Assembly: GCA_900143635.1 (NCBI GenBank)
Contig: FREY01000012.1
Span: forward strand, 1-64,000
From: Rhodobacteraceae bacterium Alg231-04
GTDB taxonomy: Bacteria; Pseudomonadota; Alphaproteobacteria; Rhodobacterales; Rhodobacteraceae
Reading direction: 5' to 3'
Length of the DNA stretch: 64,000 nt
A program made the translations under genes and the position numbers. Shown one piece after another: positions 25,348 to 34,115 of this stretch. The first letter of the stretch is position 1, and each line of letters starts with the position of its first letter. The notes beneath the pieces are model-generated. The model ran no database searches. It was not told where the DNA came from and saw only the letters and a program-made list of their open reading frames with translations.

Positions 25348-26096
25348 GACATTTCTCCCTGCTGCTGGGCTTTCCAGGCGTCAAAGCGGGTCACGGTTGC
25401 GGGATCGGTGGGAGGATAGAGGCCGATGATCGGCACGCCGCGCAGGACCTCCTCCAGTACAAAGGCTTCGAACAGCTCCATCCCGGTGCTTTCCTCGGCG
25501 ACCTCATCCGCAAGGTGACGCGGGATGATCATCACCCCATCCTCGTCGCCGCGCACAATATCACCGGGATAAACCGCAACACCGCCGCAGGCGATGGGCA
25601 GCCCCATGTCGACCGCGTGGTGTTTGGTCAGGTTGGTCGGTGCCGACGCACAGGCCGCAAAGACCGGCATGTCCAGATCCGCCGCGCCTGCGGCATCGCG
25701 GATGCCGCCATCTGTCACCAGACCCGCGCCGCCGCGCACCTGCAACCGCGTGGCCAGGATCGACCCGGCCGAGGCCGCAGAGGCATCCTGACGGCAATCC
25801 ATCACCAGCACCGCACCTTCCGGGCATTCCTCGATCGCCACCCGCTGCGGATGATCCGCTTCGCGGAACGCTTCGATCGGATCAGTGTCGGGGCGCGCCG
25901 GGATGTAACGCAGTGTAAAGGCCGGACCGACCAGCGCCCGCTTGCCGCGGCCCAGCGCTGCCACCCCCTGCACAAAGGCATTGAGGTATCCCCGTTTATA
26001 AAGAAGCGTCGCAATTGTCGCCGTGCTCGCCTGTGACAGGCGATGCAGCGTTTCAGGGTGGAGCTCGATGGTCTCTGCAAGGGGGGGATTGGGCAT
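25344..26096 (-). CDS. RraA-like protein, possible 2-keto acid aldolase
   Basis: 250 aa. The RraA/HMG-aldolase fold shows as GPAFTLRYIPAR, then GAGLVTDGGIRDAAG (about 128-142) with the GxxRD pattern that supplies catalytic Arg and Asp in class II HMG/CHA aldolases, then ACGGVAVYPGDIVRGDEDGVMIIP. Many such proteins are annotated as RNase E inhibitors, but those in catabolic operons are usually aldolases or decarboxylases. Coupled by a four-base overlap to uxuA and next to kdgK, it may cleave a keto-deoxy acid from uronate breakdown. No KDPG aldolase is seen in the cluster, which makes this worth testing. Confidence 0.75.
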   Translation of the reverse strand: MPNPPLAETIELHPETLHRLSQASTATIATLLYKRGYLNAFVQGVAALGRGKRALVGPAFTLRYIPARPDTDPIEAFREADHPQRVAIEECPEGAVLVMDCRQDASAASAGSILATRLQVRGGAGLVTDGGIRDAAGAADLDMPVFAACASAPTNLTKHHAVDMGLPIACGGVAVYPGDIVRGDEDGVMIIPRHLADEVAEESTGMELFEAFVLEEVLRGVPIIGLYPPTDPATVTRFDAWKAQQQGEMS

Positions 26097-26120
26097 TTCA
26101 AACTCCTCTGATTGCGGGAC

Positions 26121-27059
26121 TTAGGTGCTGGGATCTTCCGGTTCGACTGGCACCAGCGCGCCCTTGCCCTGCACCACCTGCCCGGCCAGACGGCAGGCCT
26201 GAGCGATGGCTTCGGGCAGCGGTTTTTGAGCCTCTATTCCGGCCAGCAGCGCGGCGTTGAAACTGTCCCCGGCTGCTGTTGTATCGACGATCGAGGTCAG
26301 CGGCGGCACCGCAACGCTGCCCTGTTCTGTGCCCCGCCGGTAGTGCGCCGGGTTCGGCCCGTCCTTGACGATAACCGTGGTCACACCAGCGCCGGAATAA
26401 CGATCCAAGGTGGCCACCGGGTCGGCATCCTGAAACCAGCTTGCCTCATCCTCAAAGGATGGCAGGGCGATGTCGCTGACGGCGGCCCCCTGCATGACGG
26501 CCTCGGTCATCTCGGAGGTATCGTTCCACAGGCGGGGGCGCAGGTTGGGATCAAAGGCGATGATCTTGCCCGCGGCGCGCGCGCTGCGCAGGGCATCCAG
26601 CAAGGTGGCGCGCGATGGGGCATCCAGAATGGCCAGTGTAATGCCCGAGAAATAGACGAGATCCGCCTCCTGCATGGCGGCAGCCAGTGCGCTTTTATCC
26701 CGTGCCAGTTCGCGCGCGGCGGATTGGCCACGCCAGTAAGAGAAGCTGCGCTCGCCATTTTCAAGCGAGATCAGGTAGAGCCCGACCGTATGGTCCGGCA
26801 GGGCGCGCACATGAGCATCATCGATGCCCCCCTCTGCCAGCGCCCGCCGCAACTGCTGGGAAATCTTGTCGGTGCCGATGGCGGTGAAATAGGACACGGC
26901 AATATTCTGCCGCAACCGCGCAAGATACCAAGCGGTGTTGAACGTATCACCGGCAAAGCCCAGGTGGAAATCACCAGGCGCATCGGATGGCGCCAGCTCT
27001 GCCATACATTCACCGATGGCAAGGACGCGGAACGCCGCGTCAGAAGTAGATGCAGTCAT
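26121..27059 (-). CDS. kdgK: 2-keto-3-deoxygluconate kinase (PfkB family)
   Basis: 312 aa from ATG 27059; the frame to 27116 has no better site. PfkB signatures FAGDTFNTAWYLARL (about 33-47) and DTTAAGDSFNAALLAG near the C-terminus; the AAGD form instead of GAGD is common in KdgK. It phosphorylates KDG to KDPG, which enters the Entner-Doudoroff route. It sits between manD and the RraA-like gene and so joins the KDG-forming enzymes of the cluster. The assignment follows from family resemblance and neighbours. Confidence 0.88.
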   Translation of the reverse strand: MTASTSDAAFRVLAIGECMAELAPSDAPGDFHLGFAGDTFNTAWYLARLRQNIAVSYFTAIGTDKISQQLRRALAEGGIDDAHVRALPDHTVGLYLISLENGERSFSYWRGQSAARELARDKSALAAAMQEADLVYFSGITLAILDAPSRATLLDALRSARAAGKIIAFDPNLRPRLWNDTSEMTEAVMQGAAVSDIALPSFEDEASWFQDADPVATLDRYSGAGVTTVIVKDGPNPAHYRRGTEQGSVAVPPLTSIVDTTAAGDSFNAALLAGIEAQKPLPEAIAQACRLAGQVVQGKGALVPVEPEDPST

Positions 27060-27131
27060 GATCGTATATCCCGGTAGAGGCCCCGTGCGTGCAAGCGCCC
27101 ATGCGGGCGTTTGCATATGTCGGGGTCGGCC

Positions 27132-28358
27132 TCAGTAATTCCAGAGTGTTCCGTCTTCCAGCCGGACAACCGGGTGGCTGCCGGGGCTGTAGCTGTAACG
27201 CTCTGCCTCTTTTTCATCAAAATCGACGCCCAGACCGGGGGCATCGCTGACATGGAACAAGCCACCTTCGAGCCGGTGATCCGAGGGGAACAGCGCGTCA
27301 CATTCGGGCGTGCCCAGAACCAGATATTCCTGAATGCCGAAGTTCGGCGCCCAGGCGTTCAGATGCGCTTGTGCGGCCATCGACAGCGGCGAATGGCTAG
27401 GCGCGCCATGGAACCCGGTGCGCACGTGGTGGAGACCGGCAAGGTCCACGATGCGCTTGGTATGGGTGATGCCGCCAGCATAGGTCACAGCCACCCGGAT
27501 AAAGTCGATCAGCTCGTTCTCGATCAGCTTGTTGCACTGATAGATCGAATGAAAGACCTCGCCGATGGCGACTGGCACGGTCGAGTGCTGCCGCAACAGC
27601 CGCAGCGCGTCCTGATCCTCGGCCGGGGTCGGGTCTTCCAGCCAGTAGAGGCCGACAGGTTCAACAGCTTTGGCAAACTCTGCCGCTTCGCGCGGCAACA
27701 GGCGGTGATGCACATCGTGCAGAATGTGCAGCTCCGGACCAAAACGGGCGCGGATTTCTGCCAGAGCATCGGGCATATAGCGCATATAGCGACCCGTATC
27801 CCAGACCTCCATTGTAGGCAGAATGCCAGAGAAGTCAGTGATGTAATCCCCTGCCCCACCCTTCTTGTCCGGCACCGCATAGCTGGCCGTTGGCATGCCC
27901 GGAATGCCGCATTGCACGCGCACCGCCTTATAGCCGAGCTCAACATAGCGGCTGACGGAATCCATCAGATCCTCAAGATCAGCCCCGGCTGCATGGGCAT
28001 AGGTCAAGGCGCCATCTCGGCTTTTGCCGCCAAACAGCTGATAGAGCGGCATATTGGCCAGCTTGCCCTTGATGTCCCACAGGGCCATGTCAATCGCGCC
28101 GTAGGCAGCCATCGCAATTGGGCCACCGCGGAAATAGGCACCGCGATAGAAGAACTGCCAGATGTCTTCGGTGTTGCGCGGATCCATCCCGATCAGGGTC
28201 GGGATCAAATAGTCCTGCAGATAGGCGGCAGGCAGGGTCTCGCGGTTGTTCAGGGTCGCATCGCCCAGGCCAAAGACGCCCTGGTCGGTCATGATCTTCA
28301 ACGTGACGTAGTTTTTGCCGGGTCCGCCAACAAACACTTTGGCATCGGTAATCTTCAT
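27132..28358 (-). CDS. manD: D-mannonate dehydratase, ManD/RspA type (enolase superfamily)
   Basis: 408 aa. The start KITDAKVFVGGPGKNYVTLK, GLGDATLNNRE, FYRGAYFRGGP and ALWDIKGKLANMPLYQLFGG are the ManD pattern. Metal ligands appear in order: HILHDVHH (Asp), YWLEDPTP (Glu), AIGEVFH (Glu). The late HGAPSHSPLSMAA segment is also family-typical. It makes KDG from D-mannonate, the same reaction as UxuA in this cluster but in a different fold. Some ManD proteins have low or other sugar-acid activity, so a different substrate remains possible. Confidence 0.9.
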   Translation of the reverse strand: MKITDAKVFVGGPGKNYVTLKIMTDQGVFGLGDATLNNRETLPAAYLQDYLIPTLIGMDPRNTEDIWQFFYRGAYFRGGPIAMAAYGAIDMALWDIKGKLANMPLYQLFGGKSRDGALTYAHAAGADLEDLMDSVSRYVELGYKAVRVQCGIPGMPTASYAVPDKKGGAGDYITDFSGILPTMEVWDTGRYMRYMPDALAEIRARFGPELHILHDVHHRLLPREAAEFAKAVEPVGLYWLEDPTPAEDQDALRLLRQHSTVPVAIGEVFHSIYQCNKLIENELIDFIRVAVTYAGGITHTKRIVDLAGLHHVRTGFHGAPSHSPLSMAAQAHLNAWAPNFGIQEYLVLGTPECDALFPSDHRLEGGLFHVSDAPGLGVDFDEKEAERYSYSPGSHPVVRLEDGTLWNY

Positions 28359-28388
28359 GGCATTGGTCTCTTTCTTGCTGGCCGTGTC

Positions 28389-29519
28389 TCAGGCCAAATC
28401 GGTCACATCGGTCCAATTGTCGTTTGCACGCAGCAGGTCGATGATCTGCTGATACTGGCTGCCCTCACGGAAAGTCGGATAGGGCTCGACCTCCTCACCG
28501 CGGATGTCTTTCACAAACTCGCGCACGAGATAGTGCCAGCATTGTTCGGTTTCGCCTTCGACGTCAGGCACGGAATCGACCAGATCCTGCGGCAGCGGCA
28601 GCGCTTCCCAGGATTTGGACTCGCCCCAGTGATACAGCTGGCCGCTTCCGTAGACGTTTTTGAGGTAGAGCGCGCCCTTGGTGCCGTAAAACACGATATG
28701 GTCATCATCAAACCGGGGCACCAGCCCGCCATGTTTGATCAGAACCGACACCGGCTGTTTGGCCATCGGGCTCTCGAGCTTGGCCAGAACGGTATAGGAC
28801 CATTCCACATCGCTCTCGCCCCATTTGAGCTCAGGATCGTTCAGATCCTCGGGAATGAAACTGCGGCGGGTGAGAAAGTTATGCACGCCGTCAACGATGG
28901 GTGCCCGGCCCATATCATCGCGCACGTCGCCACAGATCGACAGGATCTTGTCGCCCACCACAGAAGAGACGATGGACAGGGTATGGGTGAAGTTGTTGTT
29001 CAGACGCCCGCCGCCATCTTCGGCGCGGTGTGACCAGCCAAATGGGATGCCGCGTTCCAGATTGAAGTGCGAAATGCACTCAATCTCGGCCGGCTCACCA
29101 ATAGCGCCCTCTGCAACCAGTTGCTTGGCGTGCAGAACGGAGGGCGTGTAGCGGAAACTGGCGGAATAGGCCGTCTTGACGCCCCGTTCTTGCGCCAGCC
29201 TGTACAGTTCAGCCGCCGTTTCACCACTGTGGGTCATCGGCTTATCGACATAGACATGGCAGCCAAAAGCGATGGCTTCCTTGATCGGATCAAAGTGAGC
29301 GCCCCCGGGCGTCGCAATCGAGACGATGTCCGGCTTGCAGGCGGTCAGTGCCTCCTGCCAGTTGGTTCCGCCATAGGGGATGCCCATTTTTTCGGTGACG
29401 TCGCTGACCACACTTGGCGTGCGGCCAACCATGCCAACCACCTCAACACCCGCGCCTCGGAAAGCATCGGCATGGCCTTGTCCGGCAAAGCCGGTTCCAA
29501 AAATCAGAACTTTCAACAT
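28389..29519 (-). CDS. Gfo/Idh/MocA-family oxidoreductase
   Basis: 376 aa. An N-terminal Rossmann fold (VLIFGTGFAGQGHADAF) and the DKPMTHSGETAAELY segment (the family's EKP motif, here DKP) precede the alpha/beta substrate domain, where GGGRLNNNFTHTL is visible. Such enzymes oxidise or reduce sugars and sugar acids with NAD(P). Within the uronate cluster it may reduce a uronate to an aldonate, or handle DEH-type keto sugars. 30 bp separate it from manD. The exact substrate is open. Confidence 0.82.
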   Translation of the reverse strand: MLKVLIFGTGFAGQGHADAFRGAGVEVVGMVGRTPSVVSDVTEKMGIPYGGTNWQEALTACKPDIVSIATPGGAHFDPIKEAIAFGCHVYVDKPMTHSGETAAELYRLAQERGVKTAYSASFRYTPSVLHAKQLVAEGAIGEPAEIECISHFNLERGIPFGWSHRAEDGGGRLNNNFTHTLSIVSSVVGDKILSICGDVRDDMGRAPIVDGVHNFLTRRSFIPEDLNDPELKWGESDVEWSYTVLAKLESPMAKQPVSVLIKHGGLVPRFDDDHIVFYGTKGALYLKNVYGSGQLYHWGESKSWEALPLPQDLVDSVPDVEGETEQCWHYLVREFVKDIRGEEVEPYPTFREGSQYQQIIDLLRANDNWTDVTDLA

Positions 29520-29578
29520 AGCGATACTCCTTTAGCCAGTCCGGGACAGCGGTTTTGTGTTTCGAGGGGGAAGAGCGA

Positions 29579-30322
29579 TTAGCTGAACAGCATCCCACCG
29601 TTTATGTCGACGTTGGTTCCGGTCAGGAAACCAGAGTCGTCACTGGCAAGGAAAAGCACCAGATTGGCGGTATCCTCCGGAATGCCCTGACGCTTCACCG
29701 GCGCGGTTGCCTCCAAACCACGGCGCGCGGCGTCAGCGGTGTGGATGTTATGGAAATCGGTGTCGATCATGCCGGGGCACAACGCGTTGACGCGGATGTT
29801 GGGGCCCAGTTCCTTGGCCAGACCGCGGGTCATGGTCATGACAGCACCTTTGGAGGTCGCATAGGGGATCGCACCGGGGCCACCGCCATCACGACCAGCC
29901 TGGCTGGCCAGGTTGACAATCGCGCCGGATTCCATGTGCGGCAGGCAGGCCTTGATCATCAGGAAAGTGCTGGTCAGGTTCAGATCCATGACCGTCTGCC
30001 AATGCTCCAGCGTCATTTCGGCGATGGTTTTACGTGCAACCAAACCGCCCGAGTTGTTCACCAGAATATCGAGGCTGCCAAAGGCCTGAACCGTGGCTGC
30101 AACCAGCGCATCCACATCTTCAGGTTTGTTCAAGTCGCCCTGCACCGCGATGGCCTTGCCCCCGGCGGCTTCGATCTGTTTGACAGTCTCTTCGGCACCG
30201 GCGCTACTGGCGAAATAGTTGATCGCAACATTTGCGCCTTCCGAGGCGAGTTTTACCGCGCAGGCACGGCCGATGTCGCGGCCGCCACCGGTGACGATTG
30301 CGGTTTTTCCCTGAAGTTTCAT
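29579..30322 (-). CDS. SDR oxidoreductase, probable DEH reductase
   Basis: 247 aa, classical SDR: TGGGRDIGRA cofactor loop (12-21), NNSGG (NNAG equivalent), the catalytic Ser region NLASQAGR and YATSKGAVM (Tyr-Lys). It ends GTNVDINGGMLFS. In alginate loci an SDR of this type reduces 4-deoxy-L-erythro-5-hexoseulose uronate (DEH) to KDG, feeding KdgK. That step is otherwise not covered unless by the neighbouring GarR-like protein. It lies between the Gfo/Idh gene and that protein. Confidence 0.82.
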   Translation of the reverse strand: MKLQGKTAIVTGGGRDIGRACAVKLASEGANVAINYFASSAGAEETVKQIEAAGGKAIAVQGDLNKPEDVDALVAATVQAFGSLDILVNNSGGLVARKTIAEMTLEHWQTVMDLNLTSTFLMIKACLPHMESGAIVNLASQAGRDGGGPGAIPYATSKGAVMTMTRGLAKELGPNIRVNALCPGMIDTDFHNIHTADAARRGLEATAPVKRQGIPEDTANLVLFLASDDSGFLTGTNVDINGGMLFS

Positions 30323-30386
30323 GGGTGTGATACCTTTCTCACTGGCAGCCGACCGGAGCCGGCTGCACTTAAACGCTTGTTGAGTG

Positions 30387-31268
30387 TTATTTTTCGAGTT
30401 TCAGGAAATAGTCGAAGATCTCGGGCACATTGCCTTCGCCCAGGCCTGCCGCCACGGCGGCCTCAAGGTTCTGCGACGTACCTTCGCCGATCACCGCGCG
30501 GGTGCCCAGGTCTTCGGCCATTTTTAGGAAATAGCCGAGATCCTTGTTGGCATTGTTGATGGAGAAGCCGAGGTCGCTGACGCCGTCGACGGCATAGTTC
30601 TTGCAAAAGCCCATGAAGGGAGAGTTCGACGGGCCAGTCGACATGATCTCATAGAGCTGCTGGCGGTCAACGCCGGCGCGGTCGGCTACGGCGAAAGCCT
30701 GGCTCATGGTGCAGACGGTGGTCATGCCCATGAAGTTGTTGATCAGCTTGGTGGTGTGACCCGCGCCCAGCGCGCCGAGGTAGAAGACGTTTTCGCCCTG
30801 TTCGTCCAGCACCGGTTTCACCTTGTCGAAAGTGTCCTTGTTGCCGGCGGCCATGATGTTCAGGAGACCGTCCTTGGCATGCGCAGGCGTGCGGCCCAGC
30901 GGCGCGTCGACCATGCCCGCACCCTTGGCGGCCAGATCCGCGCCGATCTTGCGGGTCGAGGCCGGGATCGAGGTGCCGAAGTCAACCAGAACGGCACCTT
31001 CCTTGATGCCCGCCAGAATGCCGTTGTCACCGTAGACAAGCGCTTCGACCACATCCGAAGTGGTGAGGCAGAGCATCACGATATCGGCGGCTTCGGCCAG
31101 TTCCTTGGGCGAGGCCGCTTCGCGCGCATTGCCGCGGTCCAGAACCGTTGCGACGGCATCTTTGTTGAGGTCCATCACGACCAGTTCGAACCCGCGTTTC
31201 TGCAGGTTCTCCACCATGTTGCCGCCCATGAGGCCCAGGCCGATAAAGCCGATTACTGGTTTGGTCAT
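30387..31268 (-). CDS. Beta-hydroxyacid dehydrogenase (GarR/HIBADH family)
   Basis: 293 aa. N-terminal FIGLGLMGGNMVENL (NAD(P) binding), DAPLGRTPAHAKDG substrate loop, and TKLINNFMGMTTV with the catalytic Lys. Members reduce tartronate semialdehyde or oxidise 3-hydroxyisobutyrate; relatives in alginate clusters may reduce DEH. It is followed by kdgF in the opposite operon order (kdgF, this gene, SDR), so it is well placed to act on the KdgF product. The substrate cannot be fixed by sequence. Confidence 0.82.
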   Translation of the reverse strand: MTKPVIGFIGLGLMGGNMVENLQKRGFELVVMDLNKDAVATVLDRGNAREAASPKELAEAADIVMLCLTTSDVVEALVYGDNGILAGIKEGAVLVDFGTSIPASTRKIGADLAAKGAGMVDAPLGRTPAHAKDGLLNIMAAGNKDTFDKVKPVLDEQGENVFYLGALGAGHTTKLINNFMGMTTVCTMSQAFAVADRAGVDRQQLYEIMSTGPSNSPFMGFCKNYAVDGVSDLGFSINNANKDLGYFLKMAEDLGTRAVIGEGTSQNLEAAVAAGLGEGNVPEIFDYFLKLEK

Positions 31269-31306
31269 TCCAGCTACTCCCTTGTCTTATTTGTTGGTTT
31301 GCCGGA

Positions 31307-31639
31307 TCACAGGAAATCTTCACGATGCGGCGTGAACATATCCAGCAGCGTGCCTGCCTCCAGGCAGGTCGCTCCGTGCACGATGTTAGGTTGTTTGTAG
31401 AGCGAGTCGCCGGCAGAGACGGTGCGGGTCTCATCGCCGACGGTGAACTCGAACTTGCCGGAGATCACATAGGTAATCTGCTCGTGCGGGTGGCTGTGCA
31501 TCGGAGCCACGGTGCCGGCCTCGAAATGCACTTCGACGCACATCAGGTTGTCGTTGTAGGCGCCAACTTTCCGGCTCAGCCCGGTGTCGACGTTGAGCAG
31601 CTTGCCTTCAGCTCCGGGGAAGAAGTTTTTTACGGTCAT
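31307..31639 (-). CDS. kdgF: KdgF cupin, unsaturated uronate linearising enzyme
   Basis: 110 aa from ATG 31639 (a longer frame starts at 31657). It is a single cupin domain with the metal-binding pattern HSHPHEQITYVISG and the late NIVHGA. Length and sequence fit KdgF, which converts the cyclic 4,5-unsaturated uronate released by lyases into the open-chain keto form. It stands between the lyase gene and the reductases, exactly the step order of the pathway. Confidence 0.88.
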   Translation of the reverse strand: MTVKNFFPGAEGKLLNVDTGLSRKVGAYNDNLMCVEVHFEAGTVAPMHSHPHEQITYVISGKFEFTVGDETRTVSAGDSLYKQPNIVHGATCLEAGTLLDMFTPHREDFL

Positions 31640-31710
31640 GTCTCGGTTCCAAGTCAATTGGTGTGTGCAGATGCCGGACTGCAGTCAGACGGCACCGGTT
31701 TTGCTTCGGA

Positions 31711-34032
31711 TCAGGTATTGGCCAGTTTCTTCATCACGACTTTGAAGGTGTTCTCGTCAGAGTCGGTGAAATAGAGGTCGGCGTCGTAGCCCTGGTCATC
31801 CATGAAGTTGAAGATCCGCTTCGGCTCGCTCAGCTTGTAGGGCACCAGCAGGGTGGCGATCCGGTGGCGGGTTGAGGCCGGGTATTTGGCGGTGAGGCAG
31901 GTCGAAACCGGCAGCCCTTCGTAGTCGGCCGGGTCCACATCCGGGAAACCAGTGTATTGGCTCAGCTCGGGCTTGCCCGCCTCGGACCAGACCACCTGGC
32001 CGTAGAAGCCTGCGCGCTCGCCGGTGTTGCGGAAGGAGGTCTTGCCCAGCTCGTAAGGGTTGTTGGCGTGCAGCAGCCATTCCAACGTGACCGGTTTATC
32101 CGCATCGACCTTGTCGACGATCACGAAGTAGCTGTTGCGCACGAAGTAGATCTCGCGCTCGGCCAGGGTCACTTCGGGCGACAGAGACTTGTAGGCCTCG
32201 GTGGCGTCGCCCTTGATGTAGATGTGATCTTCACGCTCTTCTGCGGCAATGATCTTGCCGGAGGACGCCATGGCCTTGGCCTTGTCCTTGTCAGCATATT
32301 GGCCCTTGCCGTTGATCAAGATGGCGTTCTTCGACACGGTCTGGCGGCGGAATTTCTGGTGCATGGTCGAGTTGAAGGCGACGTAATAGCCGGCCTGGAT
32401 CGCCATATCCTCGCCGTAGGCCGCCATGCAGAAGGCGTTCTGGTCGCCGTGGCTGTGGCTGATGGAGCCGTATTTGCTGGATTTGAACACCAGCTGGATA
32501 TGTTCGTCCGGGTCCGCCATGGCGTGCTGAACGCCAACCCAGCCGATGCCCTTGAAGTGGCGCAGCCCGCCTTCAGGCGGCGTTGCCTCGACCTGGGGAA
32601 AGTCGGTCAGGTAGGTCAGCTCGTCAAAATTGGTGTCCCACCAGCCCCAATTGTAGAAGGCACCCTCGGTGCCCGGGTTCAGGCGGGCCAGTTCCTCGTG
32701 GTACCACTGGTAGCCGCCATTGCCGGTGATGCCCGCATACTGGCGCAGGTTGATGCCGGTCTTGATACAGGGCAAATCGCCTTGTGTGCTGTCATCGCCA
32801 AAACTGGCGCGCCGCGTGTTCGGCGCCTTGCAGAACAGCGGAAAATCCCCGGTGTTGCGGAAGAAGGGCCGCTGGTAGAGGTCAATGCCGGTGTAGCTTT
32901 TCAACCGGTTGGCAGCCTCGATCAGATAGGCCATGCCCATCATCCAGTAGTTCGTGCCCTCGGCCCAGCCGCCATCGCTGTCGCCCCAGGGGGAATAGAC
33001 GCCGGCCAGGAATTCAATGCAGTAGTTCAGCCATTCGCGGGCTTCGTCGTCCTCGTCTTCACCCAACAGCGCGATACAGGCCGGCACCAGCGTCAGCGAG
33101 ACCGAGCGCACCGCGTGGCTGTCATAGGGGAAGAGGTGGATTTTGGCGTTGAGGATTGCGTGTTCGGCGATGTCGCGGGTGCGTTCCAGCAAGGCGGCGC
33201 GGACCTTGGCGCGCTCCTCCTCGGTCATCTCGCCATGCAGCCAGTCATAGCCCCAGGCCAGCGCATTGGTGACCCGGTAGGCCCATTCATCGGTATAGGC
33301 GCGCGATGTCACCCCCATCGGGTCCCAGGAGGCCGCTTCCAGCAGCCACTCTTTGGCGCGGGCCAGCATCGCCGCATCGCCGGTCACATGGCCGCCGATG
33401 GCGAGGTGGCGGATGGCGTACATCAGCTCCTGCAGGTCGATATAGGTCTGCCGCCAGACCGGCGCGACGCGCTGGTGGTTGGGGTAGCCTGCGGGTTCGC
33501 TCATCACGTCGCGGTCCATCCAAGGCAGGACGGACTTTTCGTAAAAGTTAGACCAGGTGCAATGATCCGGATCGGCTTTCACCGCCTCACGGAACTCTGC
33601 CAGCCGGTCTTCGGTGAGCCACAGCCGCGGATGGCTGGTGGCGGAATTGGCAAACCGGGCGCCGCGCGGCGGCAGCGGCGATTGCGGCAGATCGGCAGTG
33701 ATTGTGAAGCTGCGGGAACTGCTCCAGCTGCTCGTAGGCGCGCCGGTCTCGGGATCGCAGACGGCGTAGGACCAGTGGTATTCGCCGGGTTCAAGCACCG
33801 TATCGGGCGTGAAGAAGTTCAATGGCAGCTTGGAAAAGACCTGGGTGTTCTTCGCCGGGTAGGCGGGATCGGCAGAGATGCGCAGCACATATTGCGCTTC
33901 ATCCTCGATCACCGGGATCCAGGTAAAGCGCGGCGGGTTCTCGACCACGTCACTGCCTGCGTCGGGCGCATACTGAATGGTCAGTCGGCCGGTTTTGGGT
34001 TCATCGAGCAGGGAAGCAGGTGCGCCGGGCAT
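31711..34032 (-). CDS. Oligo-alginate lyase, PL15 family (exo-type)
   Basis: 773 aa, close in length and throughout in sequence to the Agrobacterium exo-lyase Atu3025 as I recall it. An N-terminal beta domain (ENPPRFTWIP, YVLRISADPAYP) is followed by a long helical barrel and a C-terminal heparinase II/III-like beta domain. Residues matching the reported catalytic set are visible: His306 in FPYDSHAVRS, Tyr362 in EGTNYWM and His528 in SHSHGDQNAF. No signal peptide is present, so it works in the cytoplasm on oligomers brought in by the linked ABC importer and releases unsaturated monouronates. An oligo-uronate other than alginate is possible. Confidence 0.9.
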   Translation of the reverse strand: MPGAPASLLDEPKTGRLTIQYAPDAGSDVVENPPRFTWIPVIEDEAQYVLRISADPAYPAKNTQVFSKLPLNFFTPDTVLEPGEYHWSYAVCDPETGAPTSSWSSSRSFTITADLPQSPLPPRGARFANSATSHPRLWLTEDRLAEFREAVKADPDHCTWSNFYEKSVLPWMDRDVMSEPAGYPNHQRVAPVWRQTYIDLQELMYAIRHLAIGGHVTGDAAMLARAKEWLLEAASWDPMGVTSRAYTDEWAYRVTNALAWGYDWLHGEMTEEERAKVRAALLERTRDIAEHAILNAKIHLFPYDSHAVRSVSLTLVPACIALLGEDEDDEAREWLNYCIEFLAGVYSPWGDSDGGWAEGTNYWMMGMAYLIEAANRLKSYTGIDLYQRPFFRNTGDFPLFCKAPNTRRASFGDDSTQGDLPCIKTGINLRQYAGITGNGGYQWYHEELARLNPGTEGAFYNWGWWDTNFDELTYLTDFPQVEATPPEGGLRHFKGIGWVGVQHAMADPDEHIQLVFKSSKYGSISHSHGDQNAFCMAAYGEDMAIQAGYYVAFNSTMHQKFRRQTVSKNAILINGKGQYADKDKAKAMASSGKIIAAEEREDHIYIKGDATEAYKSLSPEVTLAEREIYFVRNSYFVIVDKVDADKPVTLEWLLHANNPYELGKTSFRNTGERAGFYGQVVWSEAGKPELSQYTGFPDVDPADYEGLPVSTCLTAKYPASTRHRIATLLVPYKLSEPKRIFNFMDDQGYDADLYFTDSDENTFKVVMKKLANT

Positions 34033-34115
34033 TAGTCAGGTCTTTCTGTTTGGCTGCGGAGGGGTGGTCTGCGGCCGGCTCGCGGCCGCAGACCTTTTCG
34101 TCAAGGGTGGGAAAC

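Noticed and set aside
27111-29033. 640-codon plus-strand frame opposite manD and the Gfo/Idh gene
   Set aside because: Mirror frame of GC-rich coding DNA with no family features; both minus-strand genes are well supported.
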